A stretch of 12,234 bases of DNA from Bacillota bacterium. Its GTDB lineage: Bacteria; Bacillota; Clostridia; Lachnospirales; Lachnospiraceae. Numbering within the stretch: position 1 is the stretch's first letter; the number at the start of each line of letters is the position of its first letter. A program made the translations under genes and the position numbers. Of the stretch, positions 1 to 5,854 are shown one piece after another. The notes below the pieces were generated by a model, which worked only from the letters and a program-made list of their open reading frames with translations, was not told where the DNA came from and searched no databases. Location: positions 1 through 12,234 of the forward strand of contig JAEZQN010000253.1 in assembly GCA_023441145.1 (NCBI GenBank), given 5' to 3'.

Positions 1-1
1 G

Positions 2-613
2 ATCACTCCTATGCAATACCGCAATCATCCTGTGGTTTTAAACCATATTGATAAGCCTAATTTATTATTTAATTATGTTATGGTTGGTGAAGGCATACCA
101 ATAATTAGCGATGGACTGGTGCTGCTATATAACCACAAAACACTTGACGAACCAATTAATTTTCTAGGAGTGAAAGATATTTGGCGCTTTAAGAGAGGTA
201 TGATGTTGGGTGAACGGACAGAAATTTGCGAACCCGCTGCTATTTGACAGAGGTTTTGGGATGTTAGCAAAGAGATTTTGTCCATACCCGGTGGACGTAT
301 AGTCGGTGTTTCCTATCATGGTGATGCCCCAGAAGGTTATTCAACTTATTTTGTTGGTGCAGAGGTAGAATTGGGTGTGGAAGATTCCCGTTTTGTAAGC
401 TGGCAACTGCCTGTGAGGGAATATGTCGTTTGTGAGTTTGAGGCAGAGAATGTTAAGCAATTATGGGAGTCTCAAGGCAAGATGATGCAATATACACGTT
501 TTTGGCTTAAAAAACATGGTTTGATTGTGGATGGATTTTTTCCAGAGATATATTATGCTAATTCATCTGAAATGGCGTATATGGAAATGTGGATTCCTTT
601 CAAAAAAAGATAA
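2..613 (+). pseudogene. GyrI-like / AraC effector-binding domain protein, interrupted by in-frame TGA; 5' end outside window
   Basis: One reading frame is open from the left edge to a TAA at 611-613, broken only by a TGA at 245-247. Downstream of that stop the frame continues at once as QRFWDVSKEIL and runs into a stretch resembling the GyrI-like small-molecule-binding domain found at the C-terminus of AraC-type regulators or alone: YFVGAEVE, then REYVVCEFEA, then a C-terminal EMAYMEMWIPF. The residues before the stop (FLGVKDIWRFKRG, EICEPAAI) read as the same protein. From memory, relatives carry Trp at the stop position, so a TGG to TGA change is the simplest explanation; this is inference. 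No good ribosome binding site precedes a restart: the only nearby in-frame start is a TTG at 278 without a clear Shine-Dalgarno. The N-terminal part, including any DNA-binding domain, lies outside the window. Family assignment is fairly sure; loss of function is likely but could reflect a base-calling error. Confidence 0.65.
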
Positions 614-638
614 AATAATAAGTCAGGAGGTATTGTAA

Positions 639-1120
639 ATGAGCAAGTATGAAGAAGGGTTACAATTGATTGAAGAAAGATGTGGTAATGGTAAGGACAA
701 TCTTATCTCCCTTGCAACCATCGGAATGGAAGTAAATGATGACGGAAAACCTCAGCCTTATGTTCGTGATGTGGATGCTTATTATGAAGATGGAGCGTTT
801 TATGTTGTTACTTATGCCAAATCAAGTAAAATGCTGCAGATAGCACAAAACCCAGATGTTGCGTTTTCGGTTTACGACCAGTGGTATCCGGTCATGGAAT
901 AGGTAAAAACCTTGGTTGGGTATTAGATCCTAGAAATGCAGAATTAAGGACTAAGCTCCGCACAGTTTTTGCTATATGGTATGATGAAGCGAACAATGAA
1001 CAGGATGAGAATTGCTGTATTTTATCAGTTCGTATTACAAAAGCAACGGTAATTAAAGATCACGGAGCTGAGATTTATCGAATGGACTTCGTAAATAAGG
1101 TAGAGATGAGTGAAGAATAA
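639..1120 (+). pseudogene. Pyridoxamine 5'-phosphate oxidase-like FMN-binding protein, split by a one-base frameshift near 885
   Basis: The start at 639 is set by an AGGAGGT ribosome binding site at 624-630. The first frame (to TAG at 900-902) begins MSKYEEGLQLIEERCG and includes DVDAYYEDGAFYVVTYAKSS and NPDVAFSVYDQW, typical of the split-barrel flavin-binding fold of small pyridoxamine-phosphate-oxidase-like proteins. It then ends in a non-homologous tail YPVME. The second frame resumes with SGHGIGKNLGWVLDP and continues through CCILSVRITKATVIKDHGA to MDFVNKVEMSEE, the expected C-terminal half. Joining the frames directly after the TGG codon at 882-884 requires one extra base around 885-886, so a single-base deletion is the simplest reading. 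The intact protein would be about 160 residues. It follows the GyrI-like gene by 25 bases and was probably cotranscribed. The substrate is unknown. Either gene decay or a sequencing error would give this pattern. Confidence 0.7.
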
Positions 1121-1135
1121 AAGTATTAGTACATA

Positions 1136-1258
1136 ATGAATAAGGTGGGGGGATATAAAAAAACGGGGTATACTGGTCCTGTAAAAAGAAATATCTTTTA
1201 TGCACTAGAGCCAAAAAGCGCAGGCGGTCATGTAATTTACTCACTAAGAAGAAGCTGA
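1136..1258 (+). CDS. Possible 40-residue small protein, unrecognised
   Basis: An open frame starts at ATG 1136 and stops at TGA 1256. Its translation begins MNKVGGYKKTGYTGPVKRN and ends SAGGHVIYSLRRS. The composition is protein-like and basic, without low complexity. Against it, no convincing Shine-Dalgarno precedes the ATG, it is very short, and its stop codon lies inside the left arm of the terminator hairpin at 1252-1293. It could be the remnant of a larger gene rather than an active one. I do not recognise a family. Confidence 0.22.
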   Translation: MNKVGGYKKTGYTGPVKRNIFYALEPKSAGGHVIYSLRRS

Positions 1259-1293
1259 ACATTCGTAGTACTTATGAAATGTTCAGCTTTTTT
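1252..1293 (+). terminator. Intrinsic terminator after the flavoprotein gene
   Basis: A perfect 12-base stem pairs 1252-1263 with 1278-1289 (core GCTGAACATT / AATGTTCAGC) around a 14-base loop. The run of T at 1288-1293 follows. It would end transcription of the damaged genes to the left. Confidence 0.8.
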
Positions 1294-1472
1294 AGCGGAG
1301 AAGATGTTTGGCGTAGCCTTGGAGGTAAATTTATGATTTAGCGCGTAATTGTATATAAAACTAACAGTAAATGATAAGGAAGAATTCCAAGTAGTAAAAA
1401 AATAAATGAGCAATAGTTTTTAACATTGGATGATTAACCTATAAAACAGTAGAATACAGAAACTAGGGTATG
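1294..1472. other. AT-rich intergenic stretch, no gene seen
   Basis: Apart from the promoter candidate just downstream, I see no coding frame, RNA gene or repeat in this stretch between the terminator and the peptidase gene. Confidence 0.5.
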
Positions 1473-1501
1473 TTGAGTTTTTGAGATCAATATGCTAATA
1501 T
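1473..1501 (+). promoter_or_regulatory. Candidate promoter for the S51 peptidase gene
   Basis: TTGAGT (1473-1478) and TAATAT (1496-1501) are 17 bases apart. A TG at 1493-1494, one base before the -10, gives an extended -10. It would leave a leader of about 80 bases. An alternative -10 (TATATT near 1534) has a weaker -35 partner. Confidence 0.4.
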
Positions 1502-1587
1502 AAACTACATATTTAAAGATTGGTAATAACTGTTATATTATGTTGAATGTTGCGTATTTGTAAAATTAAAGATAAGAGGGGAAAGTA

Positions 1588-2208
1588 ATGAGATTATATT
1601 TAACATCGTCATTTAAGGATACTGTTAATGTATTTAAGAATTTTGAAAAACCAGAGGTTGGCAAAAAAGTTACGTTTATTCCAACAGCAAGTATCGTGGA
1701 AGAAGTAAACTTTTATGTTGCGATGGGCAAGGAAGCATTAGAAAGTTGCGGGTTGATAGTAGAGGAATTAGAAATATCAACGGCTACAATAGAGGAAATA
1801 GCTACTAAGTTGGAAGCAAATGATTATATCTATATTTCAGGTGGTAATAATTTTTTCTTATTGCAGGAACTCAAGAAAAAAGAGGCACATAAACTGATTA
1901 TTGAACAAGTCAAGAACGGTAAAGTTTATATTGGAGAGTCCGCAGGTTCTATTATAGTAACAAAGAACGTCGAATATTCTAAGGCAATGGATAATCCTTC
2001 TAAAGCACCTGAACTTACTAATTACGATGCTTTGAATTTAGTGGATTTCTATATTGTTCCTCATTATGGGTGTATGCCTTTTGAGGCAGAAGCACAAGCA
2101 ATTGTAGATGAGTATTCTGAAAAATTAGAACTTATTACTATTGCAAATGAAGATGTTGTTATTATTGAAAATAGTGAGATAAAGGTTGTAACCTCAGACG
2201 ATAAGTAA
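1588..2208 (+). CDS. Peptidase S51 (dipeptidase E-like) family protein
   Basis: This 206-residue protein has the class I glutamine-amidotransferase-like fold of peptidase family S51, cytoplasmic serine peptidases such as dipeptidase E (Asp-X dipeptides) and cyanophycinase. Visible motifs, in order, are an N-terminal strand MRLYLTSSF, FIPTAS near residues 30-35, YISGGNNFFLL (82-92) with the conserved Gly-Gly, and the nucleophile elbow GESAGS with Ser118. VPHYG near 158-161 supplies a candidate catalytic His159. Length fits the small S51 proteins (about 200-230 residues). The ATG at 1588 is preceded by AGAGGGG at 1575-1581. The gene is intact, unlike its neighbours, and appears monocistronic with its own candidate promoter. 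No signal peptide is seen. The true substrate cannot be read from the sequence. Confidence 0.82.
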   Translation: MRLYLTSSFKDTVNVFKNFEKPEVGKKVTFIPTASIVEEVNFYVAMGKEALESCGLIVEELEISTATIEEIATKLEANDYIYISGGNNFFLLQELKKKEAHKLIIEQVKNGKVYIGESAGSIIVTKNVEYSKAMDNPSKAPELTNYDALNLVDFYIVPHYGCMPFEAEAQAIVDEYSEKLELITIANEDVVIIENSEIKVVTSDDK

Positions 2209-2295
2209 GTTGTGTATATATTCAAAATGTCTACCTGTATGTATGAGGCAGTGATATCCCTGTAAAATATGATGATTTTAAAGGAGAAAATGAAG

Positions 2296-2574
2296 ATGGA
2301 AATTATGAGTTTGAAAAAAGATAATATTCCAGAGGTGGTGGATGCTAACTATCGAGGTAAAAAGGTAGCAACTATATTAATCAACCGTATTATCGAAGAG
2401 TCAAAACTTAAAGGTTTTAACAGATTAGAATTAACCATAAATAGTGATAATCAGGCTAGTTACAAGCTGTTTGAGAGCATAGCCAATGAACATGGTAGTA
2501 GTTTAGAAAAGATAGGTGAGTACAATTCTAAAGGGTGGAATGAAATTATATATTCCATTGAACTTGCTTCTTAA
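2296..2574 (+). pseudogene. GNAT N-acetyltransferase remnant with internal deletion
   Basis: The 92-residue frame starts at ATG 2296, nine bases after AAGGAG at 2281-2286; upstream in-frame ATGs are worse placed. It begins MEIMSLKKDNIPEVVDAN, a typical GNAT N-terminus, then jumps directly to YRGKKVATILINRIIEES. That is the acetyl-CoA-binding motif A and following helix, normally about 60-80 residues further on. The rest (RLELTINSDNQASYKLFE, then IANEHGSSLEKIGEY) is a normal C-terminal GNAT half and resembles the diaminobutyrate acetyltransferase (EctA-like) subgroup. The missing part contains the first strands and the substrate-binding region, so an active enzyme is unlikely. The junction is in frame, which suggests a deletion rather than a frameshift. 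The acceptor substrate is unknown. Confidence 0.6.
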
Positions 2575-2623
2575 GCATACGGTTGAGTAGCCTTATGAAT
2601 CCATCTCATGTTTAACTAAAACA

Positions 2624-2654
2624 TAGGGAGTTGCAATAAATTTGCAACTCCCTA
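2624..2654. terminator. 13-base perfect hairpin, probable terminator
   Basis: TAGGGAGTTGCAA (2624-2636) pairs perfectly with 2642-2654 around a 5-base loop. On the plus strand it is followed by TACTCATATATTA, without a T run. On the minus strand the exit is TGTTTTAG, which is more terminator-like. It sits between the GNAT remnant and the next promoter, so it probably insulates the two. Confidence 0.55.
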
Positions 2655-2693
2655 TACTCATATATTACCACAAAATGGAGAAAAAATCAAGCC

Positions 2694-2721
2694 TTGCACT
2701 TTGGTACCATCGTTTTATAAT
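2694..2721 (+). promoter_or_regulatory. Promoter for the DUF6323/DUF6179-like pair
   Basis: A perfect TATAAT at 2716-2721 is preceded by TTGCAC at 2694-2699 with 16-base spacing. Transcription would start near 2728, leaving a very short leader before the GGAGGTG ribosome binding site at 2732-2738. Confidence 0.6.
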
Positions 2722-2744
2722 GGGGATGATTGGAGGTGTCGTGA

Positions 2745-3209
2745 TTGGATGAGCTATTTGAGTTAATGATGTTACAGAAGCAAAAACAGGAGCTTAGTAA
2801 GGTACTAGATTGTAATGATTACACCAAGAAATTCGGAGTGATTCTCTCTGAAGAGGATGCTAAAAGCCTAATGGTTAGTAAGAAGGATAACCTACGTCAA
2901 TTTGAACGGGTAGAATTTAAGGAGGGAATTCTTTCAAAGCTCATTTATACATTTTGTGACTCTCCGTATATTTATCAGGATAATTATGTCGAGACTATAG
3001 AACGATTACAAGAGATCTTCTATTTATATAAGAATGAAAGCTTAGATGAACTAAATGATGAGGAGCTTCTTCAGTTTATGAAGGAAGCATTTGAGGGAGA
3101 GTGCCAGGGGTCTTTAGATCATCTTGAAGATACTAGTCTTGAAGACTTTGCTAGAGGCATAAGGGGAAGAACCCAAAGGTTCTTTGGAAAGTATAATGAG
3201 GAGGAGTAA
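2745..3209 (+). CDS. Uncharacterised protein resembling DUF6323
   Basis: A 154-residue acidic cytoplasmic protein with no signal peptide or membrane segment. I recall similar proteins from Clostridia annotated as DUF6323 (ELFELMMLQKQKQELSK at the start, FCDSPYIYQDNYVETIERLQ in the middle), always with no known function. The TTG start at 2745 is supported by GGAGGTG at 2732-2738, about seven bases upstream, and by the promoter immediately before it. The frame ends one base before the start codon of the next gene, which implies translational coupling and a shared task. The central part contains two Cys (in FCDSP and ECQG) but no recognisable metal or catalytic motif. Assignment of the family name is from memory; function is unknown. 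Confidence 0.7.
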   Translation: MDELFELMMLQKQKQELSKVLDCNDYTKKFGVILSEEDAKSLMVSKKDNLRQFERVEFKEGILSKLIYTFCDSPYIYQDNYVETIERLQEIFYLYKNESLDELNDEELLQFMKEAFEGECQGSLDHLEDTSLEDFARGIRGRTQRFFGKYNEEE

Positions 3210-3210
3210 T

Positions 3211-4062
3211 ATGATCAGTGAAGGGGAACAACAAGAGCTTCTAGCTCTTGTTGCCGAACTAACGGATCGATATACCAGTAGGGAAAGTACCTCCATAACC
3301 TACGAGAGAGCAAGAATACTTATGGAGGCAGTGCTTTATTGTATCGAAGAGGTAAAAAAAGAGGATAGGGCACAGGGCATTCTTGCTACTGAAGGCAAAG
3401 TAGACCTTAAAACCCAGTATGAGTATGGCTACCAACTGGTAATAGAAAAAGTAAAAAAGGTGAGTGCTTTCTATAATCAACTTATTCCTCATTTTTCAGC
3501 CTATGGAAACAGGTGCTATTATGATACTGTTGTAAAAGGGATACCCCAATTTTTCCTTCGGTATGATGCTAGATTTTCTCCTCAGGACCATTTGCTAACC
3601 TTAGATTATCCAGTGCTACAGTCATTTCCTAATCTTTCAGGAGTAGACCTCATAGAACAGTATTTATTTTGTATTGGGTTAGAGCAAAGTTTTTTATATC
3701 CCATTGGTGAGGCTACAATCAAGGAACTAATGGGGTATCATGACTATGAATTTGAGGAGGCTATTTGTAATGTCTGTAGTCCGATTCTTCGTTATAAGAT
3801 CATATTAGAGCTTCTAGGAAAAGAGCAGGATATGTTAGCCTTAAGACAGGACGGCTTGCGTAAAGTAGAAGAGATTAGTTTGAGTAAGTCGGCTGGTGAG
3901 TTACTCCTACTATTTAAACAGATATTAAAAGAACTAATAGAAAAGGAGTACCAAGGGCACGAGGAGCTTTATAGATATTTAAGTCTAGATCTACAGGATT
4001 TTGTCGTAGAAGTAAAGAATGCTGTAAAATACCATAGCCTAACGGCATTATTTCCTGTCTAA
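3211..4062 (+). CDS. Uncharacterised protein resembling DUF6179
   Basis: A 283-residue protein. The ATG at 3211 is chosen over the upstream in-frame TTG at 3184 because a strong GAGGAGGAG site lies at 3198-3206, inside the last codons of the previous gene. The N-terminus MISEGEQQELLALVAELTD and the following YTSRESTSITYERARILMEAVLYCI resemble Clostridia proteins labelled DUF6179, which I recall next to DUF6323 genes. The sequence is rich in Leu, Glu and Tyr, looks mostly helical, and has no membrane segment or signal peptide. Central features are RCYYDTVVKGIPQFFLRYDARF near residues 103-124 and DYPVLQS soon after. No catalytic motif is evident. The one-base spacing from its partner suggests the two proteins act together. 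Function is unknown. Confidence 0.7.
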   Translation: MISEGEQQELLALVAELTDRYTSRESTSITYERARILMEAVLYCIEEVKKEDRAQGILATEGKVDLKTQYEYGYQLVIEKVKKVSAFYNQLIPHFSAYGNRCYYDTVVKGIPQFFLRYDARFSPQDHLLTLDYPVLQSFPNLSGVDLIEQYLFCIGLEQSFLYPIGEATIKELMGYHDYEFEEAICNVCSPILRYKIILELLGKEQDMLALRQDGLRKVEEISLSKSAGELLLLFKQILKELIEKEYQGHEELYRYLSLDLQDFVVEVKNAVKYHSLTALFPV

Positions 4063-4093
4063 AAATGTTTTGAATTAGGTACATGTCGGGGAA

Positions 4094-4122
4094 TTGACAC
4101 CTATGGCACAATATGGTAATCT
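4094..4122 (+). promoter_or_regulatory. Promoter of the hydrogenase-maturation operon leader
   Basis: A perfect TTGACA at 4094-4099 is separated by 17 bases from TAATCT at 4117-4122. TGG directly before the -10 gives an extended -10 element. This is among the most consensus-like promoters in the window. Transcription would begin near 4129, more than 330 bases upstream of the first start codon at 4467. Confidence 0.75.
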
Positions 4123-4128
4123 TTATCT

Positions 4129-4296
4129 ATGGTAAATGGAAGGGTACGCCTAACTGTAAGCCGATTAACTTTAAAAGTATCATCGTGCTGAAACGACAAG
4201 GATTCGTTCTGAGTCACAAGACGAGAGAATAGTGAAAGTCTAGTTATTTATTGGATTATTCTGTCCCTTTGCCTGTTTCGGCAAAGGGACTTTTTT
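4129..4296 (+). ncRNA. Candidate structured leader (attenuator) or small RNA upstream of the hyd operon
   Basis: About 168 bases lie between a strong promoter and a strong intrinsic terminator, with no credible open reading frame. Possible local pairings include a TCGT/ACGA hairpin near 4182-4197, an overlapping AACGA/TCGTT alternative, and GATTC/GAGTC just after it. AGAATAGT near 4225 can pair with ATTATTCT ending just before the terminator. I compared it by eye with remembered consensus motifs of SAM, TPP, cobalamin, FMN, THF, c-di-GMP-I and -II, guanidine-I, purine, T-box and 6S RNA and saw no match. Because no second promoter is visible between the terminator and the regulator gene, the hyd genes probably depend on readthrough, which favours a regulated leader. 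A stand-alone small RNA is the alternative. Confidence 0.4.
4263..4296 (+). terminator. Intrinsic terminator inside the hyd operon leader
   Basis: GTCCCTTTGCC (4263-4273) pairs perfectly with 4280-4290 around a 6-base loop, followed by six T at 4291-4296. It lies between the promoter at 4094-4122 and the first structural gene. It also provides the first visible terminator for the DUF pair ending at 4062. Confidence 0.85.
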
Positions 4297-4297
4297 C

Positions 4298-4438
4298 GCG
4301 TAGGCAAAGTGAGGGTTTCTACATGCTTGCATGTAAGAAACCCGAGCGCGCCCGCGACTCCTAGCGTCTTGCGTAGCAAGATGCTAGGAGTTGAGCGTAG
4401 GCAAAGTAAGTGCATTGAGCGTAGGCAAAGTAAGCGCA
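4298..4438. repeat. Palindromic cassette bracketed by direct repeats
   Basis: Three copies of GCGTAGGCAAAGT(G/A)AG occur, at 4298-4313, 4395-4410 and 4419-4434. The last two are part of a 24-base tandem repeat (4391-4414 and 4415-4438) with one mismatch. Between the first and second copy lie two hairpins. One pairs GGGTTTCTACATGC (from 4313) with a copy ending at 4343 with one bulged base. The other is a 16-base stem (4357-4372 with 4376-4391, one G-T pair) closing a 3-base loop. A GC-rich spacer GAGCGCGCCCGCG sits between them, unlike the AT-rich surroundings. It looks like a dispersed intergenic repeat or small non-autonomous element; no transposase is nearby. It lies in the untranslated leader of the hyd operon and would be transcribed with it. 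Confidence 0.75.
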
Positions 4439-4466
4439 TTGAGAGGCAAGGTAAAAGGAGGGTAAT

Positions 4467-4712
4467 ATGGAAACACGTTTAGCAATTGTAGGAATTATGG
4501 TGTACAGCGCTGAGTCTGTAGAACGAATGAACGAGGTACTTCACCAGTACAGTCAGTACATAATAGGCAGAATGGGGTTGCCTTACCAAGAGAAAAAGGT
4601 CTCTGTCATTAGCGTTATCATGGATGCACCAAATGATGTGATTGGGGCATTGTCAGGGAAGCTTGGTATGATACCTGAGGTTAATGTAAAGACCATTTAC
4701 TCCAAGGTGTAG
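4467..4712 (+). CDS. TM1266-type iron-only hydrogenase system regulator
   Basis: This 81-residue protein matches the small ACT-like family named after T. maritima TM1266, usually called a putative regulator of the iron-only hydrogenase system. Its N-terminus ETRLAIVGIMVYSAESVERM and the ending GMIPEVNVKTIYSKV with the central GLPYQEKKVSVISVIMDAP follow the family's beta-alpha-beta pattern; family members are about 80 residues. The start at 4467 follows AAGGAGGG at 4454-4461. It is the first gene of the operon with hydE, hydG and hydF, which supports the assignment. It has no DNA-binding domain that I can see, so any regulatory role is inferred from its fold and neighbourhood. Ligand and target are not known. 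Confidence 0.82.
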   Translation: METRLAIVGIMVYSAESVERMNEVLHQYSQYIIGRMGLPYQEKKVSVISVIMDAPNDVIGALSGKLGMIPEVNVKTIYSKV

Positions 4713-4749
4713 TGGACGATAGAAGTTATTTGGAAAGGAAGATGAGATA

Positions 4750-5823
4750 TTGGTTAAGCAAAGAGACCTAGAGTTGGTGGATAGACTAGAGAAATTGGGA
4801 AGGTTATCAGAATCTGAATTCGAGGAATTACTGACCATATGGACAACTACCACAAGAGAATATGCCGCGAAAAAAGCAAGAGCAATCACAGACCGGATAT
4901 ATGGAAATAAGATTTATGTCAGAGGGTTAGTGGAATTTTCTAGCTACTGTAAAAATGATTGTTATTACTGTGGCCTAAGACGAGGCAACGCTTTCGCAGA
5001 GCGCTACCGTCTTACCAAGGAGGAGGTTCTCTCCTGTTGTAAACAGGGATACGACCTTGGATTTAAAACCTTTGTCTTACAGGGTGGTGAGGATATGGGT
5101 ATTACTACAGATAACTTTGTAGACATGATTCGTACCATAAGAGAGACATATCCAGACTGTGCAATTACCTTATCTATTGGAGAAAGGACACATAGAGAAT
5201 ATGAAGCGATGAAAGAAGCTGGGGCAGACCGATTCTTACTTCGCCATGAGACAGCAGATGAAGAGCATTACCGTATTCTACATCCTGAGGAGTTAAGCCT
5301 TTCTAATAGAATGCAGTGCCTGAAGGATCTACATGAAATAGGTTTTCAGACCGGTTGTGGTTTTATGGTAGGATCTCCTGGACAGACTATCAAAACTCTA
5401 GTGAAGGATTTGCTATTTATCCAGGAGTTTTCCCCAGAGATGGTAGGTCTTGGGCCATTTATCCCTCATAAGGATACACCATTTAAAGATTACCCTCACG
5501 GAGATTTGGAGTTAACCCTATTTCTACTTAGTATAGTACGTTTGATAAAAAATGACATACTGCTTCCTGCAACGACAGCACTGGGAACCATTTGCCCAGA
5601 GGGAAGAGAGCTTGGAATAAAAGCAGGTGCTAATGTATTAATGCCAAATCTATCACCTTTAGGAGTGCGAAAAAAATATCTGTTGTACAACGATAAAATA
5701 TGTACAGGAGAAGAGGCAGCAGAGAGCCTACATAAGTTGAAGCAAAAAATACAAAAGATTGGATATGAGCTTGTATCAGAACGTGGAGATTACAAAAGAT
5801 GTGAAACTCCATCTAGGGCTTAG
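4750..5823 (+). CDS. hydE: [FeFe]-hydrogenase maturase HydE, radical SAM enzyme
   Basis: HydE is a cytoplasmic radical SAM enzyme that acts on the HydG-derived Fe(CO)2(CN)-cysteine complex while the 2Fe subcluster of the H-cluster is built. The 357-residue length matches the family. The radical SAM CX3CX2C motif is C67-KND-C71-YY-C74, directly followed by the HydE-typical GLRRGN. Other family stretches are FVLQGGEDMG (108-117), LSIGERT, RFLLRHETAD (161-170), GFMVGSPGQT (204-213), VGLGPFIPHKDTP (232-244) and GANVLMPNLSP (293-303). The optional second cluster site of T. maritima HydE (CX7CX2C) is reduced to one cysteine, C318. The TTG start at 4750 is supported by AAAGGAAG at about 4734-4741. 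The gene follows the regulator by 37 bases and precedes hydG by 31. Confidence 0.95.
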   Translation: MVKQRDLELVDRLEKLGRLSESEFEELLTIWTTTTREYAAKKARAITDRIYGNKIYVRGLVEFSSYCKNDCYYCGLRRGNAFAERYRLTKEEVLSCCKQGYDLGFKTFVLQGGEDMGITTDNFVDMIRTIRETYPDCAITLSIGERTHREYEAMKEAGADRFLLRHETADEEHYRILHPEELSLSNRMQCLKDLHEIGFQTGCGFMVGSPGQTIKTLVKDLLFIQEFSPEMVGLGPFIPHKDTPFKDYPHGDLELTLFLLSIVRLIKNDILLPATTALGTICPEGRELGIKAGANVLMPNLSPLGVRKKYLLYNDKICTGEEAAESLHKLKQKIQKIGYELVSERGDYKRCETPSRA

Positions 5824-5854
5824 AACTCATTATACAAAAGGAAAGAGGAATCAT

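Noticed and set aside
245..247. TGA as a selenocysteine codon in the GyrI-like gene
   Set aside because: No selenoprotein is known to me in this family, and no bSECIS-type hairpin is evident directly after the codon; a Trp to stop change is simpler.
1053..1262. Minus-strand frame of 69 codons
   Set aside because: It lies opposite the flavoprotein end and a terminator, with low-complexity Phe/Tyr-rich translation and no ribosome binding site.
4298..4438. CRISPR array
   Set aside because: The two clean repeats are directly adjacent without spacers, the third copy is separated by hairpins, and no cas genes are present.
4248..4439. Minus-strand frame of 63 codons before the hyd operon
   Set aside because: It only translates the direct repeats and hairpins (repeated LLCLRS) and has no supporting start signals.
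5759..5854. Upstream extension of HydG to a start at 5759
   Set aside because: It would overlap the end of hydE in another frame and lacks a Shine-Dalgarno; ATG 5855 has one and gives the normal family length.
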